Source of the DNA: Costus lasius | Lineage: Eukaryota; Streptophyta; Magnoliopsida; Zingiberales; Costaceae | Direction of reading: 5' to 3' | DNA length: 64,000 nucleotides | Assembly (NCBI GenBank): GCA_027563935.2 | Contig: CM050446.2 | Location: forward strand, 123,334,499-123,398,498 | Shown: one piece after another, positions 48,646 to 61,082 of the stretch | How positions within the stretch are numbered: the stretch's first letter is position 1 | Layout: each line of letters opens with the position of its first letter | Made by a program: the position numbers and the translations under genes | The notes under the pieces: generated by a model | The model's database searches: none | What the model was told of the DNA's origin: nothing | Seen by the model: the letters and a program-made list of their open reading frames with translations, nothing else

Positions 48646-50988
48646 ATGGTGCGATCCAGAGGAAATGCTAGCAGCGAGGGTGAGCAGACCTCAGATCTCA
48701 CGAGAACCATTGAGGCTCTGACAGGCATGGTACGGCAACAGGGTACCATGATAGAGAGGCAAGCTCAGATGCTGCAGCAGCAACAGACTCAGCATCAAGA
48801 AGCGCAACAGCAGCTCTTGCAGCACTTGACTCAGGAGAGATCCCAGACTACCACTCGGGCGGTGGGGAATGACTATCGGGAAGACGCTCACAGGCGCTAT
48901 GCCTCGCTTGTGAGTGAATTCCAGAAACTGGGTCCTAGCTCTTTTTATGGGGGCTCAGAATCAAGTACGGCAGAGAACTGGCAGTTGGTTTTGGACAAGA
49001 TTTTTCAAGTCATGCGTTGCTCAGATGAGGACAAGCTGTGTCTGGCCACCTATATGATGCGTGGTGACGCAGATGAGTGGTGGAAGGGCGTGGTGAGGCT
49101 AGCTGTGGAAAGACAAGAAACAGTAATTTGGCCCTACTTCTTGTCTCAATTTAACGAGAAGTATTTCCCTGATAGTTTGGTAGAGGACCGAGAGGTGGAA
49201 TTTATTCACCTGGAGCAGGGTGATCTGACTGTGGACCAGTATGAGTTACGGTTCACCAAGTTGGGAAAGTATGCCCCTCACCTGATAAACACTGAAAAGA
49301 GGAGGGCTACCAAGTTTCTCAGAGGTCTCAGATGGGACATTCGAGAACAGGTTGGTGCTCAGCACTTGGAGACATATAGTGAGACTGTTGGGCGAGCACG
49401 CACCATCGAGAGATACATATCTGAGAGGACCGTGACTGTGATTCCTGCAGCTGAGGCGGCAGCTCCTCAGCATGGTGATGGCGGCAAGGGTAAGAGGTAC
49501 CCTAAGCATAAGGATTACAAGAAGAGCAGGTATAAGCCTTACTCTCACAAGGCACCGCAGCAGTCCAGGGATGCCAGGGATGTAAAGAACAGTATCACAG
49601 AGGATCGGAATTGTCAATATTGTGGGCTCAAGGGACATCTAATGAAAGACTGTTATAAGAAGAATGGTGTTTGCTTCAGGTGTAAGAAACCTGGGCACAT
49701 GGTCAAGGACTGCAAAGAGCCTGAGATGCAGCATAGAGGCACAGATAAGCCTACAGTCCAGACCCGAGTTTATGCCGTGGCTGAAAAGGATACACGAGCT
49801 TCCCGATCCGTCGTGGAAGGTACCTTATTTGTATTTGATCAGTTAGCTCGCATCTTATTTGACCCTGGTGCAAATTTATCTTTTGTATCTGTTAGATTTG
49901 CTGCATGTTTACCTGTATTGCCTAAGGTGATGGATTATGTTGTGTCTGTGAGTACTCCCTTAGGAAAATCATTATCTACGGACACTGTTTGTGCTGATTG
50001 TGTAGTGCATGTAGAGGGTTATGAGTTTCTTGTAGATCTAATCCTCTTAGACATGCAAGACTATGATGTCATCTTAGGTATGGATTGGTTATCCTCACAT
50101 CATGCCACTGTGGATTGCTTTGAGAAAGTAATCACCTTGAATCTGCTAGATGGGAATCGGCTTTTTGTGAGAGGTCTAGTGTCAGACCAAGGACCGCATG
50201 TGATATCTTTCCTGCAGGCCAGGAAGTTACTTGCTAGTGGGTGCAAGGGTTATCTTGCGCATGTTAAGGTGCAGGATGATTCTACTCCTGACTTGACTCA
50301 GATGGCGGTGGTGAAAGAGTTTCCTGATGTGTTCTCTGAGGAATTTTCAGGCTTGCCACCAATACGAGAGGTAGAGTTTGGCATTGAGTTGGTGCCAGGT
50401 ACTGCACCTATCTCCAGAGCTCCTTACCGCATGGCTACATCAGAGTTGGCCGAACTTAAGAATCAACTGGAGGAATTGCTGGAAAAAGGTTACATCCGGC
50501 CTAGTGCTTCTCCCTGGGGAGCGCCAGTGCTGTTCGTAAAGAAGAAGGATGGAACCCTGAGGATGTGTATAGACTACAGGCAACTGAACCAAGTGACTAT
50601 CAAGAATAAGTATCCTCTCCCCAGAATTGATGATCTATTTGATCAATTACAGGGAGCTACAGTGTTCTCTAAGATTGATCTGAGATCAGGGTATTACCAG
50701 CTTAGGGTTAAGGATGAGGATATATTTAAGACTGCTTTCAGGACCAGGTATGGGCATTTTGAATTTTTAGTTATGCCTTTTGGACTGACGAATGCACCTG
50801 CTGTCTTCATGGATTTGATGAACAGGGTATTTCATGAACTGCTCAATTCTTGTGTGGTAGTTTTCATAGATGATATCTTGGTGTACTCTCGGACTACTTC
50901 GGATCATGTCAGTGACTTGCGCAGAGTGCTGAAGATCCTGAGGAAAACCGATTATATGCCAAGGCTAGTAAGTGTGAGTTCTGGCTAG
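48646..50988 (+). CDS. Chromovirus gag-protease-RT ORF (780 codons)
   Basis: First part of a Ty3 chromovirus polyprotein. A retrotransposon gag domain (residues ~100-230, ADEWWKGV and FNEKYFPD) is followed by two CCHC knuckles ([14 protein letters not shown] near 323 and [14 protein letters not shown] near 342), an aspartic protease ([12 protein letters not shown] near 405, with Pro where Ser or Thr is usual in D-S/T-G) and RT with [13 protein letters not shown] and the catalytic FIDD near residue 740. The frame is lost at about 50940: shifting by one base continues [20 protein letters not shown] into the next ORF. The mature products would make the virus-like particle and copy its RNA. Confidence 0.95.
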   Translation: MVRSRGNASSEGEQTSDLTRTIEALTGMVRQQGTMIERQAQMLQQQQTQHQEAQQQLLQHLTQERSQTTTRAVGNDYREDAHRRYASLVSEFQKLGPSSFYGGSESSTAENWQLVLDKIFQVMRCSDEDKLCLATYMMRGDADEWWKGVVRLAVERQETVIWPYFLSQFNEKYFPDSLVEDREVEFIHLEQGDLTVDQYELRFTKLGKYAPHLINTEKRRATKFLRGLRWDIREQVGAQHLETYSETVGRARTIERYISERTVTVIPAAEAAAPQHGDGGKGKRYPKHKDYKKSRYKPYSHKAPQQSRDARDVKNSITEDRNCQYCGLKGHLMKDCYKKNGVCFRCKKPGHMVKDCKEPEMQHRGTDKPTVQTRVYAVAEKDTRASRSVVEGTLFVFDQLARILFDPGANLSFVSVRFAACLPVLPKVMDYVVSVSTPLGKSLSTDTVCADCVVHVEGYEFLVDLILLDMQDYDVILGMDWLSSHHATVDCFEKVITLNLLDGNRLFVRGLVSDQGPHVISFLQARKLLASGCKGYLAHVKVQDDSTPDLTQMAVVKEFPDVFSEEFSGLPPIREVEFGIELVPGTAPISRAPYRMATSELAELKNQLEELLEKGYIRPSASPWGAPVLFVKKKDGTLRMCIDYRQLNQVTIKNKYPLPRIDDLFDQLQGATVFSKIDLRSGYYQLRVKDEDIFKTAFRTRYGHFEFLVMPFGLTNAPAVFMDLMNRVFHELLNSCVVVFIDDILVYSRTTSDHVSDLRRVLKILRKTDYMPRLVSVSSG

Positions 50989-51011
50989 AAAAGATTAGTT
51001 TCCTTGGGCAT

Positions 51012-53216
51012 GTGATTTCTGGTCAGGGGGTGTCTGTGGATCCGGTTAAAGTGCAAGCCATCCTCAATTGGGGAAGACCGACTAGTGCTACTGAGATCAG
51101 AAGTTTCCTGGGTCTAGCAGGTTACTACCGGAGGTTTGTTGAGGGATTCTCCAAGCTGGCGGGTCCTTTAACTAAATTGACCAGAAAGGGGGCCAAGTTT
51201 AATTGGGATGACAAGTGTGAAGAGAGCTTTCAGGAGCTGAAGAGGAGGTTGACTAGTACACCATTCCTCATTATTCCTAGTGATGGGGAAAGGTTTACTG
51301 TCTATACGGATGCTTCGGGCAAAGGGTTGGGTTGTGTCTTGATGCAGAAGGGTTCTGTGGTAGCCTATGCTTCGAGACAACTGAAGGAGTATGAGTTGAA
51401 CTACCCTACTCATGACTTAGAGTTGGCGGCCGTAGTCTTTGCTCTGAAGATATGGCGTCACTATTTGTTGGGTCAAGAGTTTGATCTGTTCACTGACCAC
51501 CAGAGTCTCAAGTACATCTTCACTCAGAAGGAGTTGAACATGAGACAGAGAAGATGGATGGAGTTGATCAAAGACTATGACTTCGCTATTCAGTATCAGG
51601 CTGGAAAGGCTAATGTAGTGGCTGATGCACTGAGCAGGCATCCAGTTACTTCAGTAGCAGCATTGCGGGTCAGTGAGTGGCAGTTATTGCAGGAGTTCAG
51701 CGATCTCAGGATCAGTGTTTCTCCTAGAGTTCAGTCGGGTTATGTGGCTTTCCTCAGAGTACAGTCTGCTTTGTTGCAGAAAATCAGAGATCAGCAGTCA
51801 GTGGATCCGAAATTAGTTCAGATCAGGGATAGTTTGGTTGCGGGTACAGTTCAGGATTTTAGCTTGTCTGATGATGGTGTTCTTCGGTTTCGTGGAAGGG
51901 TGTGTGTCCCTGAGGAACCAAGATTGAGGAAAGAAATATTGGAGGATAGCCATAATTCCAAATATTCGCTACATCCTGGCGTGACTAAGATGTATCAGGA
52001 CCTCAAGAAAAGCTTTTGGTGGCCGGGTATGAAGAAAGAGGTAATTGATTTTGTCTCTAGGTGTTTAACCTGTCAGACGGTAAAGGCTGAACACCAGAAA
52101 CCTGGTGGTTTGTTGCAGCCCCTTCCTATTCCTGAGTGGAAGTGGGAATGCATCAGTATGGACTTTGTGTGTGGTCTGCCCAGAACCAGATTGGGTCATG
52201 ATGCCATTTGGGTGATTGTTGATAGACTCACTAAATCAGCCCATTTTCTTCCGATCAAGATGACTTATCCTTTAGAGAGACTGGCTAGATTGTACATTGA
52301 TGAAATAGTCAGACTGCATGGAGTGCCTGTGGATATTGTGTCTGATAGGGACTCTCGGTTTCTGTCCAGGTTTTGGAAGAGCTTACAGGAGGGTTTGGGT
52401 ACTAAGTTGAGTTTTAGTACAGCATACCATCCTCAGTCTGATGGCCAGACGGAGCGTACTATCCAGACTCTAGAAGACTTATTGAGAGCTTATGTAGTTG
52501 ATTGGAGTTCTGAGTGGAATCGGGATCTATCTTTGATAGAGTTCACTTATAATAATAGCTTCCACTCCAGTATTCAGATGGCTCCATATGAGGCTTTGTA
52601 TGGAAGAAGGTGTAGGACTCCCTTGTGTTGGGAGGAGACTGGTGATAGATTGATTTTGAGATCTGATGCAGTACAGGAAACTACTGATAAGGTCAGAGAG
52701 ATTCAGGATAAACTGAAGATTGCTCGGGACAGGCAGAAGAGTTATGCTGATGACCGTCGTCGTTCCCTGGAGTTTATGGTAGGGGATCATGTTTTCTTAA
52801 AGGTGTCACCTACTAAGAGTGTTATGAGGTTTGGCAAAAAGGGCAAGCTGAGCCCTAGGTTTGTAGGCCCTTTTGACATTATTGAGAGAGTTGGTCCAGT
52901 GGCTTACAGGTTAGCTTTACCTCCTGCTATGGATCATGTGCATAATGTGTTCCATGTTTCTGCTTTGAGGAAATATCATCCTGATCCATCTCATGTATTG
53001 GAATTGGAACCTCTTCAGATTCAGAGTGATTTGACTTTTGAGGAAAGACCTCTCCGGATTGTGGATAGAAAGGATAAAGTTCCGAGGAACAAGTCTATAC
53101 CTTTAGTAAAGGTTATCTGGGGAAATCAGTCGGTTGAGGAGGCGACCTGGGAGGCTGAAGCGGATATGAGGAAATTTTATGCTTATCTTTTTGATGATAT
53201 GAATGTTGAGCTTTAG
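51012..53216 (+). CDS. Chromovirus RNase H-integrase-chromodomain ORF
   Basis: Continues the polyprotein after the frameshift; sequence in this frame is meaningful from ~50940, so the ATG at 51012 is not a true start. It holds the RT connection ([20 protein letters not shown]), RNase H ([26 protein letters not shown]), the integrase zinc region ([11 protein letters not shown] ..CLTCQ) and a DD35E core (Asp in [15 protein letters not shown] and Glu in DGQTERTI, with exactly 35 residues between the last Asp and Glu). The C-terminal chromodomain-like segment ([19 protein letters not shown]) is typical of Tekay/Del-type elements and targets integration to heterochromatin in that group. No internal stop. 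Confidence 0.95.
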   Translation: MISGQGVSVDPVKVQAILNWGRPTSATEIRSFLGLAGYYRRFVEGFSKLAGPLTKLTRKGAKFNWDDKCEESFQELKRRLTSTPFLIIPSDGERFTVYTDASGKGLGCVLMQKGSVVAYASRQLKEYELNYPTHDLELAAVVFALKIWRHYLLGQEFDLFTDHQSLKYIFTQKELNMRQRRWMELIKDYDFAIQYQAGKANVVADALSRHPVTSVAALRVSEWQLLQEFSDLRISVSPRVQSGYVAFLRVQSALLQKIRDQQSVDPKLVQIRDSLVAGTVQDFSLSDDGVLRFRGRVCVPEEPRLRKEILEDSHNSKYSLHPGVTKMYQDLKKSFWWPGMKKEVIDFVSRCLTCQTVKAEHQKPGGLLQPLPIPEWKWECISMDFVCGLPRTRLGHDAIWVIVDRLTKSAHFLPIKMTYPLERLARLYIDEIVRLHGVPVDIVSDRDSRFLSRFWKSLQEGLGTKLSFSTAYHPQSDGQTERTIQTLEDLLRAYVVDWSSEWNRDLSLIEFTYNNSFHSSIQMAPYEALYGRRCRTPLCWEETGDRLILRSDAVQETTDKVREIQDKLKIARDRQKSYADDRRRSLEFMVGDHVFLKVSPTKSVMRFGKKGKLSPRFVGPFDIIERVGPVAYRLALPPAMDHVHNVFHVSALRKYHPDPSHVLELEPLQIQSDLTFEERPLRIVDRKDKVPRNKSIPLVKVIWGNQSVEEATWEAEADMRKFYAYLFDDMNVEL

Positions 53217-53245
53217 AGGACTAAAGCTTTATAAGGAGGGAGGGA

Positions 53246-55688
53246 TGTAAGATCCAAGGATCTTAAGTCCTGGTAAGTACTATTTTTGATTTAAATAAAA
53301 TCATTGGCTGTGATATTTTATTCTGATTTAAATAAAATTATTGGTTGTTAATTTTAAGTTAATTAATTAGAGCTTATTGGTTGTTAATTTTAAGTTAATT
53401 AATTAGAGCTTATTGGTTAATTAATTAGACCTTATTGGATATTAATTAAATCCTTATTGGATTTTCGTTTAAGTAAATGGTTAATTGTTAGTTAATGGTT
53501 AAATTAATTAGTTAACTATGGGTTTTGGGTTTAAAATTCGAATTAATTAGTTAGTGGGTTAAACCCTATTTGGATTAATTGGTTAGCGGGTTTAAAAGTT
53601 AAAAATCGAAAATCTAAGAGGTGGACGGCTAGGGCAAAGAAGTTGGCGATTTTCTTGAAGGCTTGGGCGAAATTTCCTTTCTTTCTTCTCCCTTGGCCGG
53701 CGTTCTTGGGTGATTGGTGGCGTTTCTTCTTCCATTGGTGGCGTCTTTCAAGGCCTTAGACGAGTTTGTAAGAGAGATTTTTCATCTTGGTGTTCACGGT
53801 TGAGGTGAGTGGGGTGTCTTATTCGAATTCTATCAATGTGGTTGTGCTAAGTAATAAATTTGATTGCTTGAAAAATTACCATGTTTAAAACCGAAATTTT
53901 GCAAGGTGTACTTATCATGAAAACCGAATTTAAGATATTTTTATAGGGAATTTAGGAAGCTTTAAATCAGTGATTTTGAGCATGACATTCTTGTTAAATA
54001 GGGTTTTAAATTTTAAGTAGACAATATGCTAGATACCGTGGGCTACATGTGATGTTTTGTGAAGTAGATTGTAAGAATATGAATTTTGATTTTTATGTTG
54101 ATTTTATGGATGCTTGATAAATGCTAATAATGTTATAGAATCCATGATTGTTTCTCTATGTTGGTAGCATGTTCTATAATTATGGCTATGTATCTTTGGT
54201 TGAGAAACTTGGGTGATAACTTAGCAAGATTATACTGAACTGATCAGCATGAAACCTAAGGACTCCATAAAATATTATGTGGTTATATGTGTTTCGAATG
54301 TTATGTGTTATGGGATGGTTAGGACTAAGGCTAAGTGTAACTGTGTACTCAAGGGGATAGTCTATATGTGATATGTTAAGGGTTGGAGATTTCAGCCCTG
54401 TATTGTGATATGTGAGGGGGTTGTTGTTCAGCCTGCCTGATGTGATTATTGTGATAAAAATGACTATCCTAGAGTTTAGTTGACACTTAGGAGTCCACTT
54501 TTGTGAAATAAGATATAAGATGTGTCTGGTGTTGTCCAGTTAAGGAACCCTTTGGGAGAACGAGTGATATAAGACGCAAAGTGCCATGTCTTGGTCGGAC
54601 AGGGGCCACCTCTTGATGTCATCACTCTTAGACGCTTAGATTTTTGTGATTATGGGGTGGTGTAGATCAAGGTATCACATCTTGACCAGGTGGTGATTAC
54701 CTCTTGAGTCTACACACTGTCCATGTATATATGTTGCATGTGATTTGCAGGCTTCTCCCAGTGCTTAGGCCAAAGCCGGGTTGGACCATAATGGTCACTC
54801 TTGAATATGCTGGACAACTAGGTCAATTAAGTGGTTGGTGTGTTTAGTTGGTTTAGAGTATGACTCTAGAACCTTGGTTACTCTGTGGTGACAAGTGTAT
54901 GATGTCTGTACATCTAATTATTTTTTTTGAGTTCTGTTCTTTGTTTTTGTTATATGTTAACATGATGTTCTGCTAAATGTTTTTAAAATAATCTGCATGT
55001 ATCTTTGATTGTATGCTATGGATGGTCGATTGAGACTATCCACTCACTGGGCTGTGTAGCTCACCCCTCAATATTTTCAGGTGTAGAGCAGGGGCGCAGT
55101 ACCAGTTAGCATTTTATATGGATGTTGTGATAAGACTTTTGTGCTTAATTATCTGGGGCCGGTTGTGGCCGAACTATGCGAACTATGTGAACTATGTGAA
55201 CTTGTGTTGCCGGTTGTGGCAGTTTAAGATTTTGATTTTTGTGTCACCGCGGGCTTTGGCCTGGTTTCGGTGTTTGGTATCATTGATGTTAGTTATGAAC
55301 TTATAAAATCGATATTGTGACTTTGGTTCTCATTTTGAGTCGATTGGTATTTTTGCAATCGGATTTGATATAAATGTGAACTTGCATATGTCTAGTGCAA
55401 GTATTGCCTGGTGGCAGGTACCTTTATGTGATTTATGGATTTTACAGATTTTATGTGGTTTTGATATAACTGTTGACTTGCATATGTCTAGTGCAAGTAT
55501 TGCGTGGTGGCAGGTACATTTGTGAAATTATGATTCGTGGAGATTTTTGTATGGATTTCTCGAAAATTTTCAGATCGTGTTTTCTTGAACTTGGTTTTAC
55601 CTAGCATGTGAATCGATCTTGTATGATAACATCCTGTTTCTCTATGACTTGTGTTGCTTGTTTGGGGTTAAGATAACGGGATGTGACA
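53246..55688 (+). repeat. 3' LTR of the chromovirus (2443 bp)
   Basis: Starts TGTAAGATCC right after the purine tract and ends GATGTGACA before CGACC. It contains ttaattaattagagcttattgg-type short tandem repeats at 53340-53460 and a duplicated segment ending tgcatatgtctagtgcaagtattgc near 55385 and 55480. Long LTRs are usual for Tekay/Del elements. Confidence 0.85.
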
Positions 55689-55797
55689 CGACCAGCTCCG
55701 ATGAATGGCGGGGCAAACATGGCAACTATGAACGGTGGGCAATGGTGGATCGGTGTGAGAAGACAAGAGTTTCTCACGGTTTTCCTCTAATACCAAT

Positions 55798-56419
55798 TGA
55801 CGCGGAGCGGAGGTTGCGGGACGAAAGCTGGAGATGCTGGAGAAAGAAGAGATGGGGAAGAAGAAAAGAGGAGAGAGGAGAAGAGGGAACTCTTAGCTTA
55901 GAAAGATACGGGGGAAGAGAAGAGACTACATTCCCTACCCAAACGTCACAAGGAGGAAGACAAACCAACCCAAAGGGTTTCCAAAAATAACTTTCTTTCA
56001 ATTTGACTGAACTAAACTGTCTATTACAATAGAAGAGAGACCTATATAAAGCTACTTGGACGGATCAGATCGTGACACATGTCCAAGATCGGATCGTCCA
56101 ATATTAACAAAATATTAAATACATCATAATGTCAAAAAAACTACGGAAAGACGGGGTACACCTCATCGTTACTTGTGTCATCAATGTTATCAGGATAAGT
56201 GTCATTAATGGCATTAGTCTCCTCGTTTCTGGTGCCATCAATGCCATACGGATATATGTCATTAAAACCTATATCATTAACAACATAAGTCTCCTCGTTT
56301 CTGGTGCCACCAATGTCATATGGATAAATGTCATTGAAATCTATATCATTAATGGCGACCATCATCATAATTCGTGCAATATTAAATTTGGCATAAATGC
56401 TGATTACGCTTCTGCATCA
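55798..56419 (-). repeat. Array LTR 6 (one 72 bp unit lost)
   Basis: 622 bp, exactly 72 bp shorter than the others because one of the tandem 72 bp units is missing. Confidence 0.95.
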
Positions 56420-57273
56420 GACTTCCCCTCTTTGAAAATTTCACCTTCTGGTGAAATACTTTTGAATCGCTTCGCGAGACTCGACCCCTTCACGCGTGAA
56501 GTCGGAGGCGTTGATTGGAAAACAGGCTCAGCGGTTGGCATGGCGGCGGGAGGCACTGTTCATCGGCGAAGAGGCTGGGCGATGACGGAGGAACGATGCC
56601 TGATGTAGATGATTGCAAGCCCTTCATCGCTGGCCGTGGGTTCTGAAAAGAACCAGGCGACCAGCTCCGGTTAACGTCGCGGGAGAGTGGCGAACATGAA
56701 AGCCAGAGATGAACGCCGGCGAGCTGCTGTATGGAAGAGGTTGTTTCTTTGCAACAGGAGATGAAAAATTTGTGAGGTCGGGCGCACCTTGTTTTCCTTC
56801 ATTGCTGAGTCGTGGGTTCTGAAACGAACCAGACGACCACAGCTCGGGATATGAACGCCAGTGGTGCATTGGAGAAGGTGGATGCGGTGGTGTCGCTAAT
56901 AGTTTGACGTGGATGCAGGTGGAAAACGATGCGTACGTTCCCTTCATCGTTAGCAGTGGGTTCTGAAGAGAACAAGACGGCCAACTCCGGTGACAATGGG
57001 AGGTGCAATCCGGGCGGCGGTGGGTTGAGTGCTGCTGGCGAGATGGATGGCGCGAGAGGGTTGGAAGTTGGACGTTGATGCATGTGGACGATGAAGTGCA
57101 TGGCTCCAGCTCCCTTCATTGTTGGCTGTGTCATTGTTGGCTGTGGGTTCTGAAAAGAACCAGGCGACCAGCTCCGATGAATGGCGAGGCAAACATGGCA
57201 ACTATGAACGGTGGGCAATGGTGGATCGGTGTGAGAAGACAAGAGTTTCTCAAGGTTTTCCTCTGATACCAAT
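56420..57273 (-). mobile_element. Array internal 6 (type A)
   Basis: 854 bp: the 24 bp deletion plus a 15 bp duplication (cattgttggctgtgt, 57117-57146). Confidence 0.9.
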
Positions 57274-57967
57274 TGACGCAGAGCGGAGGTTGCAGGACGA
57301 AAGCTGGAGATGCTGGAGAAAGAAGTGATGGGGAAGAAGAAAAGAGGAGAGAGGAGAAGAGGGAACCCTTAGCTTAGAAAGCTAAGGGGGAAGAGAAGGG
57401 ACTACATTCCCTACCCAAACGTCACAAGGAGGAAGACACACCAACCCAAAGGGTTTCCAAAAATAACTTTCTTTCAATTTGACTGAACTAAACTATCTAT
57501 TACAATAGAAGAGAGGCCTATATAAAGCTACTTGGATGGATCAGATCGTGACACATGTCCAAGATCGGATCGTCCAATATTAACAAAATATTAAATACAT
57601 CATAATGTCAAAAAAACTACGGAAAGATGGGGTAGACCTCATCGTTACTTGTGTCATCAATGTTATTAAGATAAGTGTCATTAATGGCATAAGTCTCCTC
57701 ATTTCTAGTGCCATCAATGCCATACGGATAAATGTCATTGAAACCTGTATCATTAACAGCATAAGTCTCCTCGTTTCTAGTGCCATCAATGTCATACGGA
57801 TAAATGTCATTGAAACCTGTATCATTAACAACATAAGTCTCCTCGTTTCTGGTGCCATCAATGTCATACGGATAAATGTCATTGAAATCTATATCATTAA
57901 TGGCGGCCGTCATCATAATTCGTGCAATATTAAATTTGGCAAAAATGCTGATTACGCTTCTGCATCA
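57274..57967 (-). repeat. Array LTR 7
   Basis: 694 bp. Confidence 0.95.
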
Positions 57968-58830
57968 GACTTCCCCTCTTTGAAAATTTCACCTCCTGGT
58001 GAAATACTTTGGAATCGCTTCGCGAGACTCGACCCCTTCACGCGTGACTCTTCGTCTACTTCACGCGTGAAGTCGGAGGCGTTGATTGGAAAACATGCTC
58101 AGCGGCTGGCATGGTGGCGGGCGGCACTGTTCATCGGCGAAGAGGCTGGGCGATGACGGAGGAAAGATGCCTGATGCAGATGATTGCAAGCCCTTCATCG
58201 CTGGCTGTGGGTTCTGAAAAGAACCAGGCGACCAGCCCCAGTTAACGTCGCGGGAGAGTGGCGGACATGAAAGCCAGAGATGAACGCCGGCGAGCTGCTG
58301 TATGGAAGAGGTTGTTTCTTTGCAACAGGAGATGAAAAATTTGTGAGGTCGAGCGCACCTTGTTTTCCTTCATTGCTGAGTCGTGTGTTCTGAAAAGAAC
58401 CAGGCGACCACAGCTTCAGATATGAACGCCAGTGGTGGATTGGAGAAGGTGGATGGCGGTGGTGTCGCTAATAGTTTGACGTGGATGCAGGTGGAAGACG
58501 ATGCGTACGTTCCCTTCATCGTTGGCTGTGGGTTCTGAAGAGAACCAGGCGGCCAACTCCGGTGACAATGGGAGGTGCAATCAGGGCGGCGGTGGGTTGA
58601 GTGCTGCTAGCGAGATGGATGGCGCGAGAGGGCTGGAAGTTGGACATTGATGCATGTGGACGATGAAGTGCATGGCTCCAGCTCCCTTCATTGCTTGCCG
58701 TGGGTTCTGAAAAGAACCAGGCGACCAGCTCCGATGAATGGCGGGGCAAACATGGCAACTATGAACGGTGGGCAATGGTGGATCGGTGTGAGAAGACAAG
58801 AGTTTCTCACGGTTTTCCTCTGATACCAAT
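57968..58830 (-). mobile_element. Array internal 7 (type B)
   Basis: 863 bp. Confidence 0.9.
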
Positions 58831-59524
58831 TGACGCGGAGCGGAGGTTGCGGGACGAAAGCTGGAGATGCTGGAGAAAGAAGAGATGGGGAAGAAGAAAA
58901 GAGGAGAGAGGAGAAGGGGGAACCCTTAGCTTAGAAAGCTAAGGGGGAAGAGAAGGGACTACATTCCCTACACAAACGTCACAAGGAGGAAGACATACCA
59001 ACCCAAAGGGTTTCCAAAAATAACTTTCTTTCAATTTGATTGAACTAAACTGTCTATTACAATAGAAGAGAGACTTATATAAAGCTACTTGGACGGATCA
59101 GATCGTGACACATGTCCAAGATCGGATCGTCCAATATTAACAAAATATTAAATACATCATAATGTCAAAAAAACTACGGAAAGATGGGGTAGACCTCATC
59201 GTTACTTGTGTCATCAATGTTATTAAGATAAGTGTCATTATTGGCATAAGTCTCCTCATTTCTAGTGCCATCAAAGCCATACGGATAAATGTCATTGAAA
59301 CCTGTATCATTAACAGCATAAGTCTCCTCGTTTCTAGTGCCATCAATGTCATACGGATAAATGTCATTGAAACCTGTATCATTAACAACATAAGTCTCCT
59401 CGTTTCTGGTGCCACCAATGTCATACGGATAAATGTCATTGAAATCTATATCATTAATGACGGCCGTCATCATAATTCGTGCAATATTAAATTTGGTATA
59501 AATGCTGATTACGCTTCTGTATCA
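58831..59524 (-). repeat. Array LTR 8
   Basis: 694 bp; its right end reads tgtatca instead of tgcatca. Confidence 0.95.
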
Positions 59525-60387
59525 GATTTCCCCTCTTTGAAAATTTCACCTCCTGGTGAAATACTTTTGAATCGCTTCGCGAGATTCGACCCCTTCACGC
59601 GTGACTCTTCGTCTACTTCACGCGTGAAGTCGGAGGCGTTGATTGGAAAACATGCTCAGTGGCTGGCATGGTGGCGGGCGGCACTGTTCATCGGCAAAGA
59701 GGCTGGGCGATGACGAAGGAAAGATGCCTGATGCAGATGATTGCAAGCCCTTCATCGCTGGCCGTGGGTTCTGAAAAGAACCAGGTGACCAGCCCGGGTT
59801 AACGTCACGGGAGAGTGGCGGACATGAAAGCCAGAGATGAACGCCGGCGAGCTACTGTATGGAAGAGGTTGTTTCTTTGCAACAGGTGATGAAAAATTTG
59901 TGAGGTCGAGCGCACCTTGTTTTCCTTCATTGCTGAGTCGTGGGTTCTGAAAAGAACCAGGCGACCACAGCTCGAGATATGAACACCAGTGGTGGATTGG
60001 AGAAGGTGGATGGCGGTGGTGTCGCTAATAGTTTGACGTGGATGCAGGTGGAAGACAATGCGTACGTTCCCTTCATCGTTGGCTGTGGGTTCTGAAGAGA
60101 ACCAGGCGGCCAACTCCGGTGACAATGGGAGGTGCAATCTGGGCGGCGGTGGGTTGAGTGCTGCTGGCGAGATGGATGGCGCGAGAGGGCTGGAAGTTGG
60201 ACGTTGATGCATGTGGACGATGAAGTGCATGGCTCCAGCTCCCTTCATTGCTGGCCGTGGGTTCTGAAAAGAACCAGGCGACCAGCTCCGATGAATGGCG
60301 GGGCAAACATGGCAACTATGAACGGTGGGCAATGGTGGATCGGTGTGAGAAGACAAGAGTTTCTCACGGTTTTCCTCTGATACCAAT
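59525..60387 (-). mobile_element. Array internal 8 (type B)
   Basis: 863 bp. It has the longest continuous minus-strand open frame of the array (193 codons), which I regard as chance. Confidence 0.9.
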
Positions 60388-61082
60388 TGACGCGGAGCGG
60401 AGGTTGCATGATGAAAGCTGGAGATGCTGGAGAAAGAAGAGATGGGGAAGAAGAAAAGAGGAGATAGGAGAAGGGGGAACCCTTAGCTTAGAAAGCTAAG
60501 GGGGAAGAGAAGGGACTACATTCCCTACCCAAAACGTCACAAGGAGGAAGACACACCAACCCAAAGGGTTTCCAAAAATAACTTTCTTTCAATTTGATTG
60601 AACTAAACTGTCTATTACAATAGAAGAGAGGCCTATATAAAGCTACTTGGACGGATGAGATCGTGACACATGTCCAAGATCGGATCGTCCAATATTAACA
60701 AAATATTAAATACATCATAATGTCAAAAAAACTACGGAAAGACGGGGTAGACCTCATCGTTACTTGTGTCATCAATGTTATCAGGATAAGTGTCATTAAT
60801 GACATAAGTCTGCTCGTTTCTGGTGCCATCAATGCCATACAGATAAATGTCATTGAGACCTGTATCATTAACAGCATAAGTCTCCTCGTTTCTAGTGCCA
60901 TCAATGTCATACGGATAAATGTCATTGAAACCTGTATCATTAACAACATAAGTCTCCTCGTTTCTGGTGCCACCAATGTCATACGGATAAATGTCATTGA
61001 AATCTATATCATTAATGGCGGCCGTCATCATAATTCGTGCAATATTAAATTTGGCAAAAATGCTGATTACGCTTCTGCATCA
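60388..61082 (-). repeat. Array LTR 9
   Basis: 695 bp. Confidence 0.95.

Larger units (their letters stand above)
47642..55688 (+). mobile_element. 8 kb composite insertion: SMART element plus Tekay/Del-like chromovirus
   Basis: The left end is TGTAATACC, the right end is GGGATGTGACA, and both are flanked by CGACC (47637-47641 and 55689-55693), which lies once in the other array units (ggcgaccagctcc). The chromovirus has a polypurine tract (ataaggagggaggga) and a long 3' LTR but no 5' LTR; its place is taken by the SMART element. Confidence 0.85.
46883..55797 (-). mobile_element. Array internal 5 (type B), split by the 8 kb insertion
   Basis: 46883-47641 and 55694-55797 together make 863 bp, exactly the normal length, once the insertion and one CGACC copy are removed. 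The primer site in the right part is altered (tcctctaatacca). Confidence 0.95.
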
